Assembly: GCF_037478005.1 (NCBI RefSeq)
Contig: NZ_CP144164.1
Span: 4,588,001 to 4,652,000 of the forward strand
DNA from: Alteromonas sp. M12
Lineage (GTDB): Bacteria > Pseudomonadota > Gammaproteobacteria > Enterobacterales > Alteromonadaceae
DNA: 64,000 bases
Direction: 5' to 3'
Position 1 is the stretch's first letter. Every line of letters starts with the position of its first letter. Under the pieces are notes generated by a model, which worked only from the letters and a program-made list of their open reading frames with translations, had not been told where the DNA came from and ran no database searches. Position numbers and translations under genes: made by a program. Positions 26,383 through 36,000 of the stretch are shown piece by piece.

Positions 26383-26937
26383 ATGGATCCGAAATTTGAA
26401 CAATGGCAGCAAGCCTTTCAACAAAATACCCCTAAAATAGACGTACACAAATTAGCTCTGCAAGTTGCCAGAAACAACCAACGGGAAAAGCTAAAAGCCT
26501 GGATTGATTTAATTACAGGTTGCGGCGTTAGCGTTTTTTGCGTGTACTTTTTATTAGTTTATGCTGATACAACTCTTGGCAAGCTATTGTTCGCGGCGTT
26601 AAGTCCTATTCCCTTGGTATTTAGCCTTTGGGCGTTTCGTTTACGTCAATCGCAACCTTTCGAGCACAGTCTGGATATCAATCAGCTATTAGAATTCAAA
26701 CGTAAAAAACTAAGCAACCAAGTGTACTACTGGAAAGTCAGCGCAGTGATTTTAACTGCTCTGTGGTTAGGCTTGGTTGGATTTGCAGGGTTATCTTTTA
26801 TCAAGCAAGGTGGCGAGAGTCTTTGGCTGACGCAAGTAATTTTACAAACCCTAGTGCTAGCTGGGACATGGGGACGCTTTATCTATTTGAAAAAACAACT
26901 ACCTCAACGCTTAACGGAAATTGATGCTTTAGCCTAA
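26383..26937 (+). CDS. Membrane protein co-transcribed with the sigma factor (possible anti-sigma)
   Basis: A 184-residue protein with a ~45-residue hydrophilic N-terminus and four predicted helices (about 47-66, 71-88, 117-138, 147-165). The layout (soluble N-terminus, gene 10 bases after an ECF sigma gene, AGAGGAAC ribosome binding site) suits an anti-sigma factor. However, no zinc ZAS motif (HxxxCxxC) is visible, so that role is an inference from context only. Confidence 0.8.
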   Translation: MDPKFEQWQQAFQQNTPKIDVHKLALQVARNNQREKLKAWIDLITGCGVSVFCVYFLLVYADTTLGKLLFAALSPIPLVFSLWAFRLRQSQPFEHSLDINQLLEFKRKKLSNQVYYWKVSAVILTALWLGLVGFAGLSFIKQGGESLWLTQVILQTLVLAGTWGRFIYLKKQLPQRLTEIDALA

Positions 26938-27233
26938 ATTCAGAAGAAATAATTTTAATTCTCGTGGTTGCTGATGAGCTTTATTTCACCATTATGCGCT
27001 AATCTTCACCTTTTACACCTGTTCAATATTCATACAAATCAACATGTTAAAAAAATGCTGTCTATCATACTCAGTAATACCAAATGGATTAAAGGACCAG
27101 ATAGTATTTTTAAGGTATCCACTGAGATACGAATGTATTCTCCCAATGCTATCGGCAACTAGGATTTTCACGTTTAATGCGCGCCATCGAAACACGCTTA
27201 AAATTTAAACTTTAATTTATTGAGGAAATAACC

Positions 27234-27629
27234 ATGTTGAAAATAGTTAAAACTTCGCTGTCTATTGTTGCCTTTTCATTTGTGTTCGCTGGGCAAGCTC
27301 AAGCTGACGTGAATGAAGCATTGAAAAATATCTGCACTATTGTTCAAGCGGATGATAAAACCGAGTTACGTAAAAAAATGAAAGTCGTTCAAACCGACTA
27401 CAGACTTAAACTTCAAGACTATTACGCTTCTGTAAGTTGTAATGGAGAAAGCCTAATTCGCACTGCATTTAAAGCCGGCGCAATTGAAACCGGGACTTTG
27501 TTAGTTAAAAAAATGCCAAAAAGTCAGTTGAATGCGCCTGAATCTGACGGTAAAACCTTGCGAGCTTGGGTTTCTGAACAAGGTTTGATGGATTCTGCAA
27601 TTGCCAGCGTTTTGAACGAACGTATTTAA
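27234..27629 (+). CDS. Exported DUF3718 protein
   Basis: A 131-residue protein with a clear signal peptide (MLKIVKTSLSIVAFSFVFAGQAQA, cut before DVNEAL). The mature part matches DUF3718, with two cysteines (ICTIV, ASVSCNG) that could form a disulfide. This small periplasmic family is found mainly in Alteromonadales and Shewanella-like bacteria. Function unknown. It has a good ribosome binding site (TTGAGGAAATAACC) and its own terminator. Confidence 0.88.
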   Translation: MLKIVKTSLSIVAFSFVFAGQAQADVNEALKNICTIVQADDKTELRKKMKVVQTDYRLKLQDYYASVSCNGESLIRTAFKAGAIETGTLLVKKMPKSQLNAPESDGKTLRAWVSEQGLMDSAIASVLNERI

Positions 27630-27686
27630 TTATTCATCAACATGATGAGATAAATAATAGCTAAGCAATACCAACAACAAAATTTG

Positions 27687-27712
27687 ACGGCTCCATTGCG
27701 AGCCGTTTTTTT
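27687..27712 (+). terminator. Rho-independent terminator after DUF3718 gene
   Basis: ACGGCTC (27687-27693), loop CATTGC, GAGCCGT (27700-27706), then a run of seven T. Confidence 0.92.
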
Positions 27713-27779
27713 GTCTGTAATACTGAGGTTGAATTACAAATACTTTTGAACCTAGCGCCGGTATAAATAGGAATAAATT

Positions 27780-28199
27780 TTGGACATAGTTAACCCTAGC
27801 TCCCTGCAACAAGAATGGACAACATTACAGTACCAATACGACAGTTATGAGAAATTTTCATTGTTGATTAAAGTTTTCAGTGTGATCTTATGCAGCTTTT
27901 TAGTGTTTCATGTACAGCTTGATTTTATCGTACCTTCACTGTGTATCGTATTTTGGATGCTCGATGGAATTTGGAAAACCTTTCAGGGGAGAATTAGTCA
28001 GCGACTTTTGGCAGTTGAAAAAGCATTACTAAATCCGATGCAAGACACTGGTATGCAATACAATAGCCAATGGGAGTTTAACCGTCCTAGTAGCATTAAG
28101 TTGATTGTGAGTTATGCGACAAATGCACTAACTCCAACTGTTTTAGTTCCTCATTTACTAATCATTTTGATCGCACTTATGGGCGCTTACATATCCTAG
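27780..28199 (+). CDS. Small membrane protein, unknown
   Basis: A 139-residue protein from a TTG start with AGGA about seven bases upstream. It has two hydrophobic hairpin segments (about 25-60 and 115-138) separated by a soluble stretch. I do not recognise the family. It lies between the DUF3718 terminator and the convergent BPSS1780 gene. Codon use resembles its neighbours. Confidence 0.65.
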   Translation: MDIVNPSSLQQEWTTLQYQYDSYEKFSLLIKVFSVILCSFLVFHVQLDFIVPSLCIVFWMLDGIWKTFQGRISQRLLAVEKALLNPMQDTGMQYNSQWEFNRPSSIKLIVSYATNALTPTVLVPHLLIILIALMGAYIS

Positions 28200-28207
28200 A
28201 TTGGAAC

Positions 28208-28231
28208 GCTGGAGTCACGGATGACTCCAGC
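28208..28231. terminator. Hairpin between convergent membrane protein genes
   Basis: Perfect 10-bp stem GCTGGAGTCA / TGACTCCAGC with a CGGA loop and no T-run. It probably terminates both converging genes. Confidence 0.55.
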
Positions 28232-28244
28232 TATTGTTGCTAGC

Positions 28245-29021
28245 TTATGCAGCTTCGGTCAGATAAATTGAACGATAAGAAATGTACATTGATGTGAACA
28301 ACAAAGGTACAACCACTAACAAACCTAACATTAATGGTAAAGCGCCTAAAATGTACAGCACCAACATCACTATGCCGTAGATTAAGAATGGCATCACGTT
28401 TTTAAAGCACCCGATAAAGCTCTCCTTCATCGCAGCAAAAACCGGCATATCTTGTAATACGATTAATGCTGGAGCGAACCATACTGCCATTACCATTGGC
28501 AACATTAACGCCATTGCGACTAAAAATGATAACCAAAATTGCGCACCCATCATTTCAGGACTGCTCTCTCCTGCTAGGATGTCCATGTATACCGAACCCA
28601 TAGCTACAAACATAACGACAATACTGATAACAGCACCAATTGCAGATAAGCCCACTAGCCTGCCTGCGCGATAAGAGAATCCAGCAAACAAATATTTGAT
28701 GTCAAAGGGCTTACCCTCTGCTGCTGCCTGACAACCTAACATCAATCCACCTACCCAAATATAGGTTAAAAACATGCTAATGATTGAGCCAATGAAAGGA
28801 ATAATATTGATCACAATTGCGACAACGAAGCCAACAATCATGGTCACTATCCACATACCAATATCTTGCTTAAATAAACTAAAACCTTCTGATATCCATG
28901 TCATTCCATCGCCGACGGCTTTATTTGATGGGCCGGTATAAACCCAAGATCCAGTAGGTGCCTCTGTTGAAGTAAGATCAGACTCGGGAGCTTGATACGG
29001 GCTATTTTCGTTATTATCCAT
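28245..29021 (-). CDS. BPSS1780-family membrane protein
   Basis: A 258-residue protein. The first ~35 residues are soluble with NSPYQAPESDL, a common pattern in this family. It then has WISEGFSLFKQDIGMWI and about six membrane helices. BPSS1780 proteins are widespread in proteobacteria and have no assigned function. The start ATG follows AAAAAATGGAT context with weak ribosome binding. An inverted repeat lies upstream and a REP array starts 140 bases beyond. Confidence 0.85.
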   Translation of the reverse strand: MDNNENSPYQAPESDLTSTEAPTGSWVYTGPSNKAVGDGMTWISEGFSLFKQDIGMWIVTMIVGFVVAIVINIIPFIGSIISMFLTYIWVGGLMLGCQAAAEGKPFDIKYLFAGFSYRAGRLVGLSAIGAVISIVVMFVAMGSVYMDILAGESSPEMMGAQFWLSFLVAMALMLPMVMAVWFAPALIVLQDMPVFAAMKESFIGCFKNVMPFLIYGIVMLVLYILGALPLMLGLLVVVPLLFTSMYISYRSIYLTEAA

Positions 29022-29047
29022 TTTTTATTCCTATGTAAATTCCCAAC

Positions 29048-29077
29048 ATCATTAGAACTAAGAATTTTTCTAATGAT
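29048..29077. repeat. Inverted repeat upstream of BPSS1780 gene
   Basis: ATCATTAGA (29048-29056) and TCTAATGAT (29069-29077), with a third copy of ATCATTAGA at 29099-29107. A T-run follows on the plus strand. It may be an operator or a weak terminator. Confidence 0.4.
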
Positions 29078-29160
29078 TTTTTTAGTAGACGTGAAATTAT
29101 CATTAGAATGCTGATGAATACAACTTTTATGCACCTAACCCAGTGATCGATATATATTTT

Positions 29161-29670
29161 CCACGGGCTAAAGCCCGTGCTACAAGAACAAAGAAACATA
29201 ACAAGAATGTGTAGGCGGGTGCTTTAGCCCCGCGGTTGTAAGGGTTTCCCCATGACCTAAAGGCCATGCTACAGGTTGGAATGTGTAGGCGGAGGCTTTA
29301 GCCCCGCGAGGATACGGCAACCGTTTCCACGGCCTAAAGCCCGTGCTACAAGAACAAAGAAACATAACAAGAATGTGTAGGCGGGTGCTTTAGCCCCGCG
29401 GTTGTAAGGGTTCCCCCATGGCCTAAAGGCCATGCTACGGTTGGAATGTGTAGGCGGGTGCTTTAGCCCCGCGAGGATAGGGCAACCGTTTCCACGGGCT
29501 AAAGCCCGTGCTACAACTTTGTGAGGTTTTGGTTATTTCCATGGCCTGAAGGCCATGCTACAGGTTGGAATGTGTAGGCGGAGGCTTTAGCCCCGCGGTT
29601 GTAAGGGTTTCCCCATGGCCTAAAGGCCATGCTACGGGTTTGAATGTGTAGGCGGAGGCTTTAGCCCCGC
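29161..29670. repeat. REP/BIME palindrome array (about 13 units)
   Basis: Short palindromes of three kinds alternate. Type A is built on GGGCTAAAGCCC (start about 29161, 29327, 29492). Type B is built on GGCCTAAAGGCC (about 29249, 29416, 29539, 29613). Type C is built on GCGGGTGCTTTAGCCCCGC after GTAG (about 29211, 29285, 29378, 29449, 29573, 29647). The A and B units end CTAC, and the C units begin GTAG, as in REP elements moved by RAYT (Y1) transposases. Linkers such as TTGTAAGGGTTTCCCC and GAGGATACGGCAACCGTTTCC recur between units. Whole blocks therefore have been copied. No RAYT gene is in the window. Confidence 0.9.
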
Positions 29671-29676
29671 AGATTT

Positions 29677-31722
29677 TTACAGGGTGAAGGTAATGCTAGC
29701 GAACAAGGTTCTAGGTAAACCGACAAAATATCGATAATTGCCAAATGCGATATCTGCGCGCTCTGCATAATCTCGATTGGTAAGGTTATTTAATCGCAGT
29801 GACAAACTTATGTTGTCGTTCATTTGCCAACTTGAATGCAGGTTAAACAAGTCATGTCCCGCGTAAGTGGCTGTATTTTCTGGATCTAGATAATATTCAT
29901 CCATATGAGTCCATTCCAGACGGAAGTTCAATGTCTCCATAGCTTGCCAATGTAATCTGGCTCCGGCCAAAACTTTAGGTGCCGTATCAATATAATTCCC
30001 TTCGATGTTAATATTAGACAGGGTTAAATCGGATTTATAAGTATGTCGTCCCCACCCCAAATTGGCATCAAGCTGAACATTGTCAGCTAATGCTGTACGG
30101 AAATTGAATTCCAACCCCGTATGCATTGTTTTTCCTTCGCTAATATTTTGTCTCTGAGTATCTTGGAAAATTACGTTTTCTTTTTCCATTTGATAAGCAA
30201 CGGCTTCTGCCTGAAATCCTTGCCACGATGCTTTCCATCCTAACTCAACAGATAGCACTTCTTCAGCTTCTAAATTCGCAATTTGTTGGCCGCTTTGTAA
30301 GCGAAAAAGTTCTGTGCTTTGAGGTGCTCTAAAACCACTGCTTAAATTAGAAAAGATAGTTTGATTAGGAGTGATTGAATGCAATAAGCCTACACGCCAA
30401 GACCACTGTTCAAAGTCGACAGTTTGATCAGAGGGACGGGTAAAACGACAATTTTCCACCTCTGCTGCACATACATCACCATCGGTTAAATGATTATCGT
30501 AGTCGTACTTCGTCATATCAAAACGCGCGCCTACACTTAGCTGCGTATTTTCTGTAATACTCCATTTTGTATGCGCAAAAGGCGAGATAAGCGTAGCGTC
30601 CACATCATAATCATAGTGAACACCTTGGGGAATAGTCGGCGAAAAGTCTTCCCCTTGGGACTCTGTTAACTCACCATTAGTAAGATCAACGTCAATTCCT
30701 GAAATGAATTCTACATCGGTAAAGTGCTTTTCATATTGGCCCTGAATACCAACACTTTGTTGACTGTTTTCTTCAAGTGCTTGCCAAGGTAAATAATGCT
30801 GTAGAAAACGCATATCAGTCCAACGGACGTAAGGGGTTAGTTTAAAAACGCCCTGTTCTAGTTCTGTTTGCCACTGACTATGAGCACGAAAACTCTTAGA
30901 CTCCCTAAAGGCTTCTGGATTCAGGTTTATACGCCGCATAGCTTCATCTTTGTAACTCAATTCGCCTTCAATGAAACCAGCGGTTTCTTGGTTTAAGTTG
31001 GCATAACTAAGCACATTTTTAACTTCCCACCGACCTACAGATTGCTGATGAATAAGGTCAATTTTCTGCTGATTGAAACCACTGTCGTTTTGATAACCGT
31101 CATCGTCAGTGATATTCGCTAATAAGGCAAAACCCGCCTCTGCAGTGCCTTGACTAAAAGTGCCTTTGAGTCGATGGAAACCGTATCCGCCTACGTCAGC
31201 AGAAACTGTATTTTGCACACCTTCAACATCGGCACTAATAACGTTAATCAGTCCATGAACTGCATTAGAGCCGTAAAAAACACTGTTGGGGCCTCGAACC
31301 ACCTCCACTCTACTAGCTTGTTCAGAGTTCACATCGAACAGTTGATTAGCGTTACAAAACCCAGGAGCTCTCAAGGAAATACCGTCTTGGGCAAATAAAA
31401 ATGCGCCACAACCACCAGCCCCAGTAAAAACAGGAGAACGAATAGCAGTTAAGTGTTCTTGACCATTGCCACGGCTTATCCAACCACCGGGTACAGTATG
31501 AAATAACTGATTGATATGCTGATGCCCAACTTCTTCAATCTCACTTGAGTCGATAATACTTACGCTACTATCGGCTTGCATAATTGCAAGAGGTTGACGA
31601 GTTGCAGTTACTGTAATTCGTTCATCTATCGCTAATGACTCAGCCAAACTGACAGCGGATACACTACTCCCAGCAATAGTGAAAATACTGCACCAAATAA
31701 TCTTAAACTTCTGACAATTCAT
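29677..31722 (-). CDS. TonB-dependent outer-membrane receptor
   Basis: A 681-residue TonB-dependent transporter. A signal peptide precedes a TonB box-like ERITVTA. The plug domain runs about 45-165 (GPNSVFYGSNAVHGLINVIS), followed by a 22-strand beta-barrel ending in the conserved aromatic tail (LFASITFTL). The plug has an unusual pair of Cys (GGCGAFLF and APGFCNAN). It is the last gene on this strand after the FMN dehydrogenase, separated by 74 bases. It may import the locus substrate or a cofactor such as PQQ or chelated iron; PQQ uptake by TonB receptors is known, but here it is inference. AAGGTGAG is the ribosome binding site. Confidence 0.93.
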   Translation of the reverse strand: MNCQKFKIIWCSIFTIAGSSVSAVSLAESLAIDERITVTATRQPLAIMQADSSVSIIDSSEIEEVGHQHINQLFHTVPGGWISRGNGQEHLTAIRSPVFTGAGGCGAFLFAQDGISLRAPGFCNANQLFDVNSEQASRVEVVRGPNSVFYGSNAVHGLINVISADVEGVQNTVSADVGGYGFHRLKGTFSQGTAEAGFALLANITDDDGYQNDSGFNQQKIDLIHQQSVGRWEVKNVLSYANLNQETAGFIEGELSYKDEAMRRINLNPEAFRESKSFRAHSQWQTELEQGVFKLTPYVRWTDMRFLQHYLPWQALEENSQQSVGIQGQYEKHFTDVEFISGIDVDLTNGELTESQGEDFSPTIPQGVHYDYDVDATLISPFAHTKWSITENTQLSVGARFDMTKYDYDNHLTDGDVCAAEVENCRFTRPSDQTVDFEQWSWRVGLLHSITPNQTIFSNLSSGFRAPQSTELFRLQSGQQIANLEAEEVLSVELGWKASWQGFQAEAVAYQMEKENVIFQDTQRQNISEGKTMHTGLEFNFRTALADNVQLDANLGWGRHTYKSDLTLSNINIEGNYIDTAPKVLAGARLHWQAMETLNFRLEWTHMDEYYLDPENTATYAGHDLFNLHSSWQMNDNISLSLRLNNLTNRDYAERADIAFGNYRYFVGLPRTLFASITFTL

Positions 31723-31796
31723 TTTCTCACCTTGTTTTTATTGTGCTTAAATGTCCATCGTGGGCAAAACTTCCACCCGCTGTAAAAACCAAAACC

Positions 31797-32942
31797 TTAT
31801 CTGAAACGCAAATTCTTGGAGCTTAATTGCTGAATGTTTTTACAGCCCATTAAACGCATATCTCTTTCAATTTCAGTGCGCATCAAACCAAGTGCACGTT
31901 CGACGCCAGGCTGTCCCGCTGCGGCCAATCCATATAGATACATCCGTCCTATACCAACCGCCTTAGCGCCCAATGAAAGTGCTTTTAACACATGGGTTCC
32001 ACGTTGCACCCCACTATCAAATAGCACATCAATTTTATCGCCAACCGCTTCTACAATTTCAGCTAGATGATCAAAAGAACTTCGAGAACCGTCAAGTTGC
32101 CGACCACCGTGATTCGACACCACTATGCCGGTACAACCGATATCCACGGCTTTTTTAGCATCTTCGACATTCATGATACCTTTAAGACAAAATTCGCCTC
32201 CCCAAAACGCCACCATGTCTTCAACGTCTTGCCAATTCATAGAAGGGTCCAGCATCTCAGTAAAATACCCCCCAATAGAACTGGCACCACCTTTCATATC
32301 GATATGCGCGTCTAATTGCGGTAATGAAAACTTTTCGTGGGTGACGTAATTAATCCCCCACATAGGTTTAGATGCGAACTCCCAAAGCCCTTTTAAATTC
32401 AATCTAAAGGGAATCGAAAAACCGGTGCGCAAATCTCTTTCTCTGTTTCCGCCAGTGATTGAGTCAACGGTTAACATCATTATTTTGATATTGGCCTGTT
32501 TAGCACGCTCCATCATTACCCGATTCAAGCCTCGGTCTTTGTGAAAATAGAATTGATAGACTTGCGGCGCACTGAATTTTTCAGCAATCTCTTCCATGCT
32601 GACAGTACCAAGAGAAGAAACACCAAAAAGGGTTCCAAATTTATCAGCTGCGGCAGCAACTGCTCGTTCACCTTGATGATGAAACAGACGTTGCAATGCC
32701 GTTGGCGAACAATAGACAGGCATAGGTAATTTGGTGCCCATCACTTCAACTGACATATCGATGTTTTGTACCCCTGACAAAACACTCGGAATAAGGTCAC
32801 ATTGATTAAACGCTTGAGTATTACGTTGCATAGTAACCTCATCGTCAGCACCACCATCGATATAATCAAAAATGGGGCTAGGTAGGCGTTTTTTTGCAAG
32901 TTTTCTAAAGTCGTGAAAATTATGACACTGACTTAATCTCAT
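31797..32942 (-). CDS. FMN-dependent 2-hydroxyacid dehydrogenase (L-lactate/glycolate type)
   Basis: A 381-residue member of the LldD/glycolate oxidase family. It oxidises L-2-hydroxyacids to 2-oxoacids and passes electrons via FMN. Family signatures: FDYIDGGADDEVT near residue 24, SPTALQRL, the catalytic-His motif SNHGGRQLDG near 280, DSGVQRG and the FMN phosphate site AVGIGRMYLYGL. The AGGA ribosome binding site is eight bases before the ATG. In context it would take the lactate or glycolate formed by the PQQ dehydrogenase and AldA to pyruvate or glyoxylate. I cannot tell lactate from glycolate or mandelate preference by eye. Confidence 0.93.
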   Translation of the reverse strand: MRLSQCHNFHDFRKLAKKRLPSPIFDYIDGGADDEVTMQRNTQAFNQCDLIPSVLSGVQNIDMSVEVMGTKLPMPVYCSPTALQRLFHHQGERAVAAAADKFGTLFGVSSLGTVSMEEIAEKFSAPQVYQFYFHKDRGLNRVMMERAKQANIKIMMLTVDSITGGNRERDLRTGFSIPFRLNLKGLWEFASKPMWGINYVTHEKFSLPQLDAHIDMKGGASSIGGYFTEMLDPSMNWQDVEDMVAFWGGEFCLKGIMNVEDAKKAVDIGCTGIVVSNHGGRQLDGSRSSFDHLAEIVEAVGDKIDVLFDSGVQRGTHVLKALSLGAKAVGIGRMYLYGLAAAGQPGVERALGLMRTEIERDMRLMGCKNIQQLSSKNLRFR

Positions 32943-33003
32943 TCAGTTTTTTCCTATTTTGAAACTAAGATTTAAATAACAAATGGTTGAGTTTTGAAAT
33001 GAT

Positions 33004-36000
33004 TTACTCACTGATGTTATCTGCATTTTTAGAAGATATTGTCATTGCTTGAAGAGCCGAGTTACCTAACTCATCATCCAGCTTTTGGGTTTGTTTAATG
33101 GTATAAAACTTATTCACCACAACATTCCGATGAACGCTTTCAAACTGTTCCGAGCCAGGCCACACAATACGAATTTCATCGACAACATCGGCATCTGCTA
33201 AACCAAAATGTAATTCAGATGGAGAGCTAGATATAAAACTTCCGCCAGACCGAACCTCTTGCAATTGCGTTATGCCATTGGCGGTGACGTATACTTTTGC
33301 ACCTATAGCTTGGGTATTTTTACCCAGCCCTTGTAAGGTCAAATGAATGAACCCTTTGTCTGCAGACGAAGATGCGTTGTTTTTATATAACAACAATCGG
33401 TCTTGATGATTGCTGACTAAAATATCAACATCACCATCTCGGTCATAATCTAAACAGGCAACACCGCGTCCTGATAACGTATCGGTAATCCCAAGCTCAC
33501 TGCTCTGTTCGCTAAAAGTGCCATCTTGATTAGACATAAATAAACGACTTGGGGTGTTTTCAAATTCTCGCATTGAACGTTTTAACTTCATATAGGCATA
33601 GGGGCTACCCAAGTGTTTGCGTAACTCACTATCCAAATCAAAGCCATTCACGTGAAAGATATCGGGCCATTGGTCATTATTGAAATCGGCGAAACACGCT
33701 CCCCAAGCCCACAACCCTTCGGCAACTCCAGCCTCGTCCGTCACATCAATAAATTGTCCATCAATATTGTTGTATAGACGGTTTCCTTCTACTCCCCAGT
33801 TTCCTTCAGCTTTACCATTGGAGTCAGATACACTGCTGACAAACCAATCCAGATCGCCATCATTATCATAATCAGCCACAGCACTGCCCATACCGTTTTT
33901 ATCGGTAATCTGTGATAAGTGGGTGGTATTTTCAAAGCGACCATTACCGCTATTTTTATACACCTGACTAGTTTCAAAATCGGCGGCCATCAACAGATCT
34001 GGGTAGCCATCGTCATCAATGTCAGAGAAGGTACCGGTAAAGGTAAAGTCAGTGCTGCCGATCATTTCCATTAAATGCGCTTTTTTATCAGCTGCGACAA
34101 ACTCCAAAGTAGTACCAGAGCTAACATTTTCCCACAAATGGTTGGGCTGTTGACCTCCCAATCCAGGACCTCGCCAGTGGGTCGTTAATGCATCTAAATC
34201 ACCATCCAAATCATAATCGGCAAACGCAAATGACCAACTGGTTAACTGCGCTGCAATACCTGAGTTTTTAATCGGTATAAATTTTTGATTGTTATGATTA
34301 ATGTATAACGTGGGATTCTGGCTATGTTGATCACCATTTAACTCACCTGCTATAGAAGACAAATTAGGGTGAACCAAATTAGAGGTAATAATATCCAAAT
34401 CGTTGTCGCCATCGATATCGACCATGGCAACGCCATTCGATAATTCTTTAGAGGTAATTCCCCATTGTTTAGATATGTCGGTGAAACTGCCATCTCGGTT
34501 GTTTCGGTATAAAACGTCTGCCGAGCCATCTCCGGTAGGTTGAAAAATATCTGGCCAACAATCGCCGTCAACATCGCCAGCGGCAACACCGCCACTAAAA
34601 ATTAGGCGTTGTGCAGATTGTAGATTATAAAGTGGCCAAGAAATGTGATGTCGCTTAGTTAACCCCGATCTTAAAGCCACTTCTTTGAATTGATGGGGCT
34701 TATTGTCAATCTCGTCCACCTTTGCGACTTCGCAACCAAATAAGTGGGACTCAAGTACGATGGCTTTTATCCGACCTGAAGATTTGAGCGTACTGCGGTT
34801 ATCAGTGATTAAGGTTTTGCTCAGACTAGCCAAAGGTTTAGGAGGAGGAGCAAAATCACCCATTTTTGCATTTAGACGCAGTGAGTCGGGTGCGTCTTCA
34901 TTTTCATTTGGCACCCAAACCGCAAGGCATTCTTGATTATTCAAACAGGGGTCAGTCAACGCACTGAGAAAAGCTACAATGGCATCCCTTTGATGGGTAT
35001 TAATATGCACATCACTGGGTAGTTTACTCAAACCTTGCTGTTGTTGTTCTAATAAAAATTTAAGCGGCTTTTGAGAATGCGCTTTGGCCTGCGGATTTAA
35101 CTCACTGACATACTGCATTTGCGGATTATTGGCGAAACTAAAATCGTAATTTTCAACGGAGTTCACAGGATCGATATGATGAGCAATAACATCCGACAAT
35201 TGGGTAAATGCTCCCGAGTGTGTGTAAGGAGCAGTCGCGGTCACGTTCAGTAAAGTGGGTGTCCGAAACGCGAATCTATCTTGGTCTTTTTGCGTGACCC
35301 CTCGACGTCCAAAATCTTCACCATTGGGCTGCTTGCCTCTACCAAATTGGGGAACAGCAATGTTGTGGAACTGTTCATCGGAAAAAATTGGCGGAGTGTG
35401 GCAAGCAACACAATCAGCACCGCCTTGTTGCGATTGGTTGAAGAATAATAATGCACCTTCAACTTGTAAATCTGTTAGTGCATCTTCGTCGCCTTTGATA
35501 TAGGCATACCAATCATTATCAATTAACACTTGGGTAGATTGGTAGTACGAAATGGCTTTTTCAATATTGCTAAAATTTATCAACGTATCGGCATTAGCAT
35601 CAGGTTCACCAAATGCGGCACGAAACAATTTTAACCATGACTGATTTTTATCATGCTGTTTCATTCTTGCTACAAGTGCGTCACGTATGCCTTCATGAGT
35701 TTGTGCAGTGGCGAAACTATAGCCGCGCATTTCGTCATTTGAGACCACTGGAAAACGGGTTTGACTGGCCAAAAGATCATTGCCTGCAGCAATATCTCCT
35801 AACCATAAATTACTATCAGGTGTGCGATGGTTTTGGCCCTGACCGCCATTCTTAGACTCGTCATCTAAAACAAAAACACGACCGTCGTAAAACATTGCTC
35901 GATTATATAATGAAGAATTAAAAGTGCTTTGTGCGTGACGCGCAACGTTTGGCGCGCCATCCGCATTAGGATCAGCAGAAGACTGCCAGTCATGCCAACG

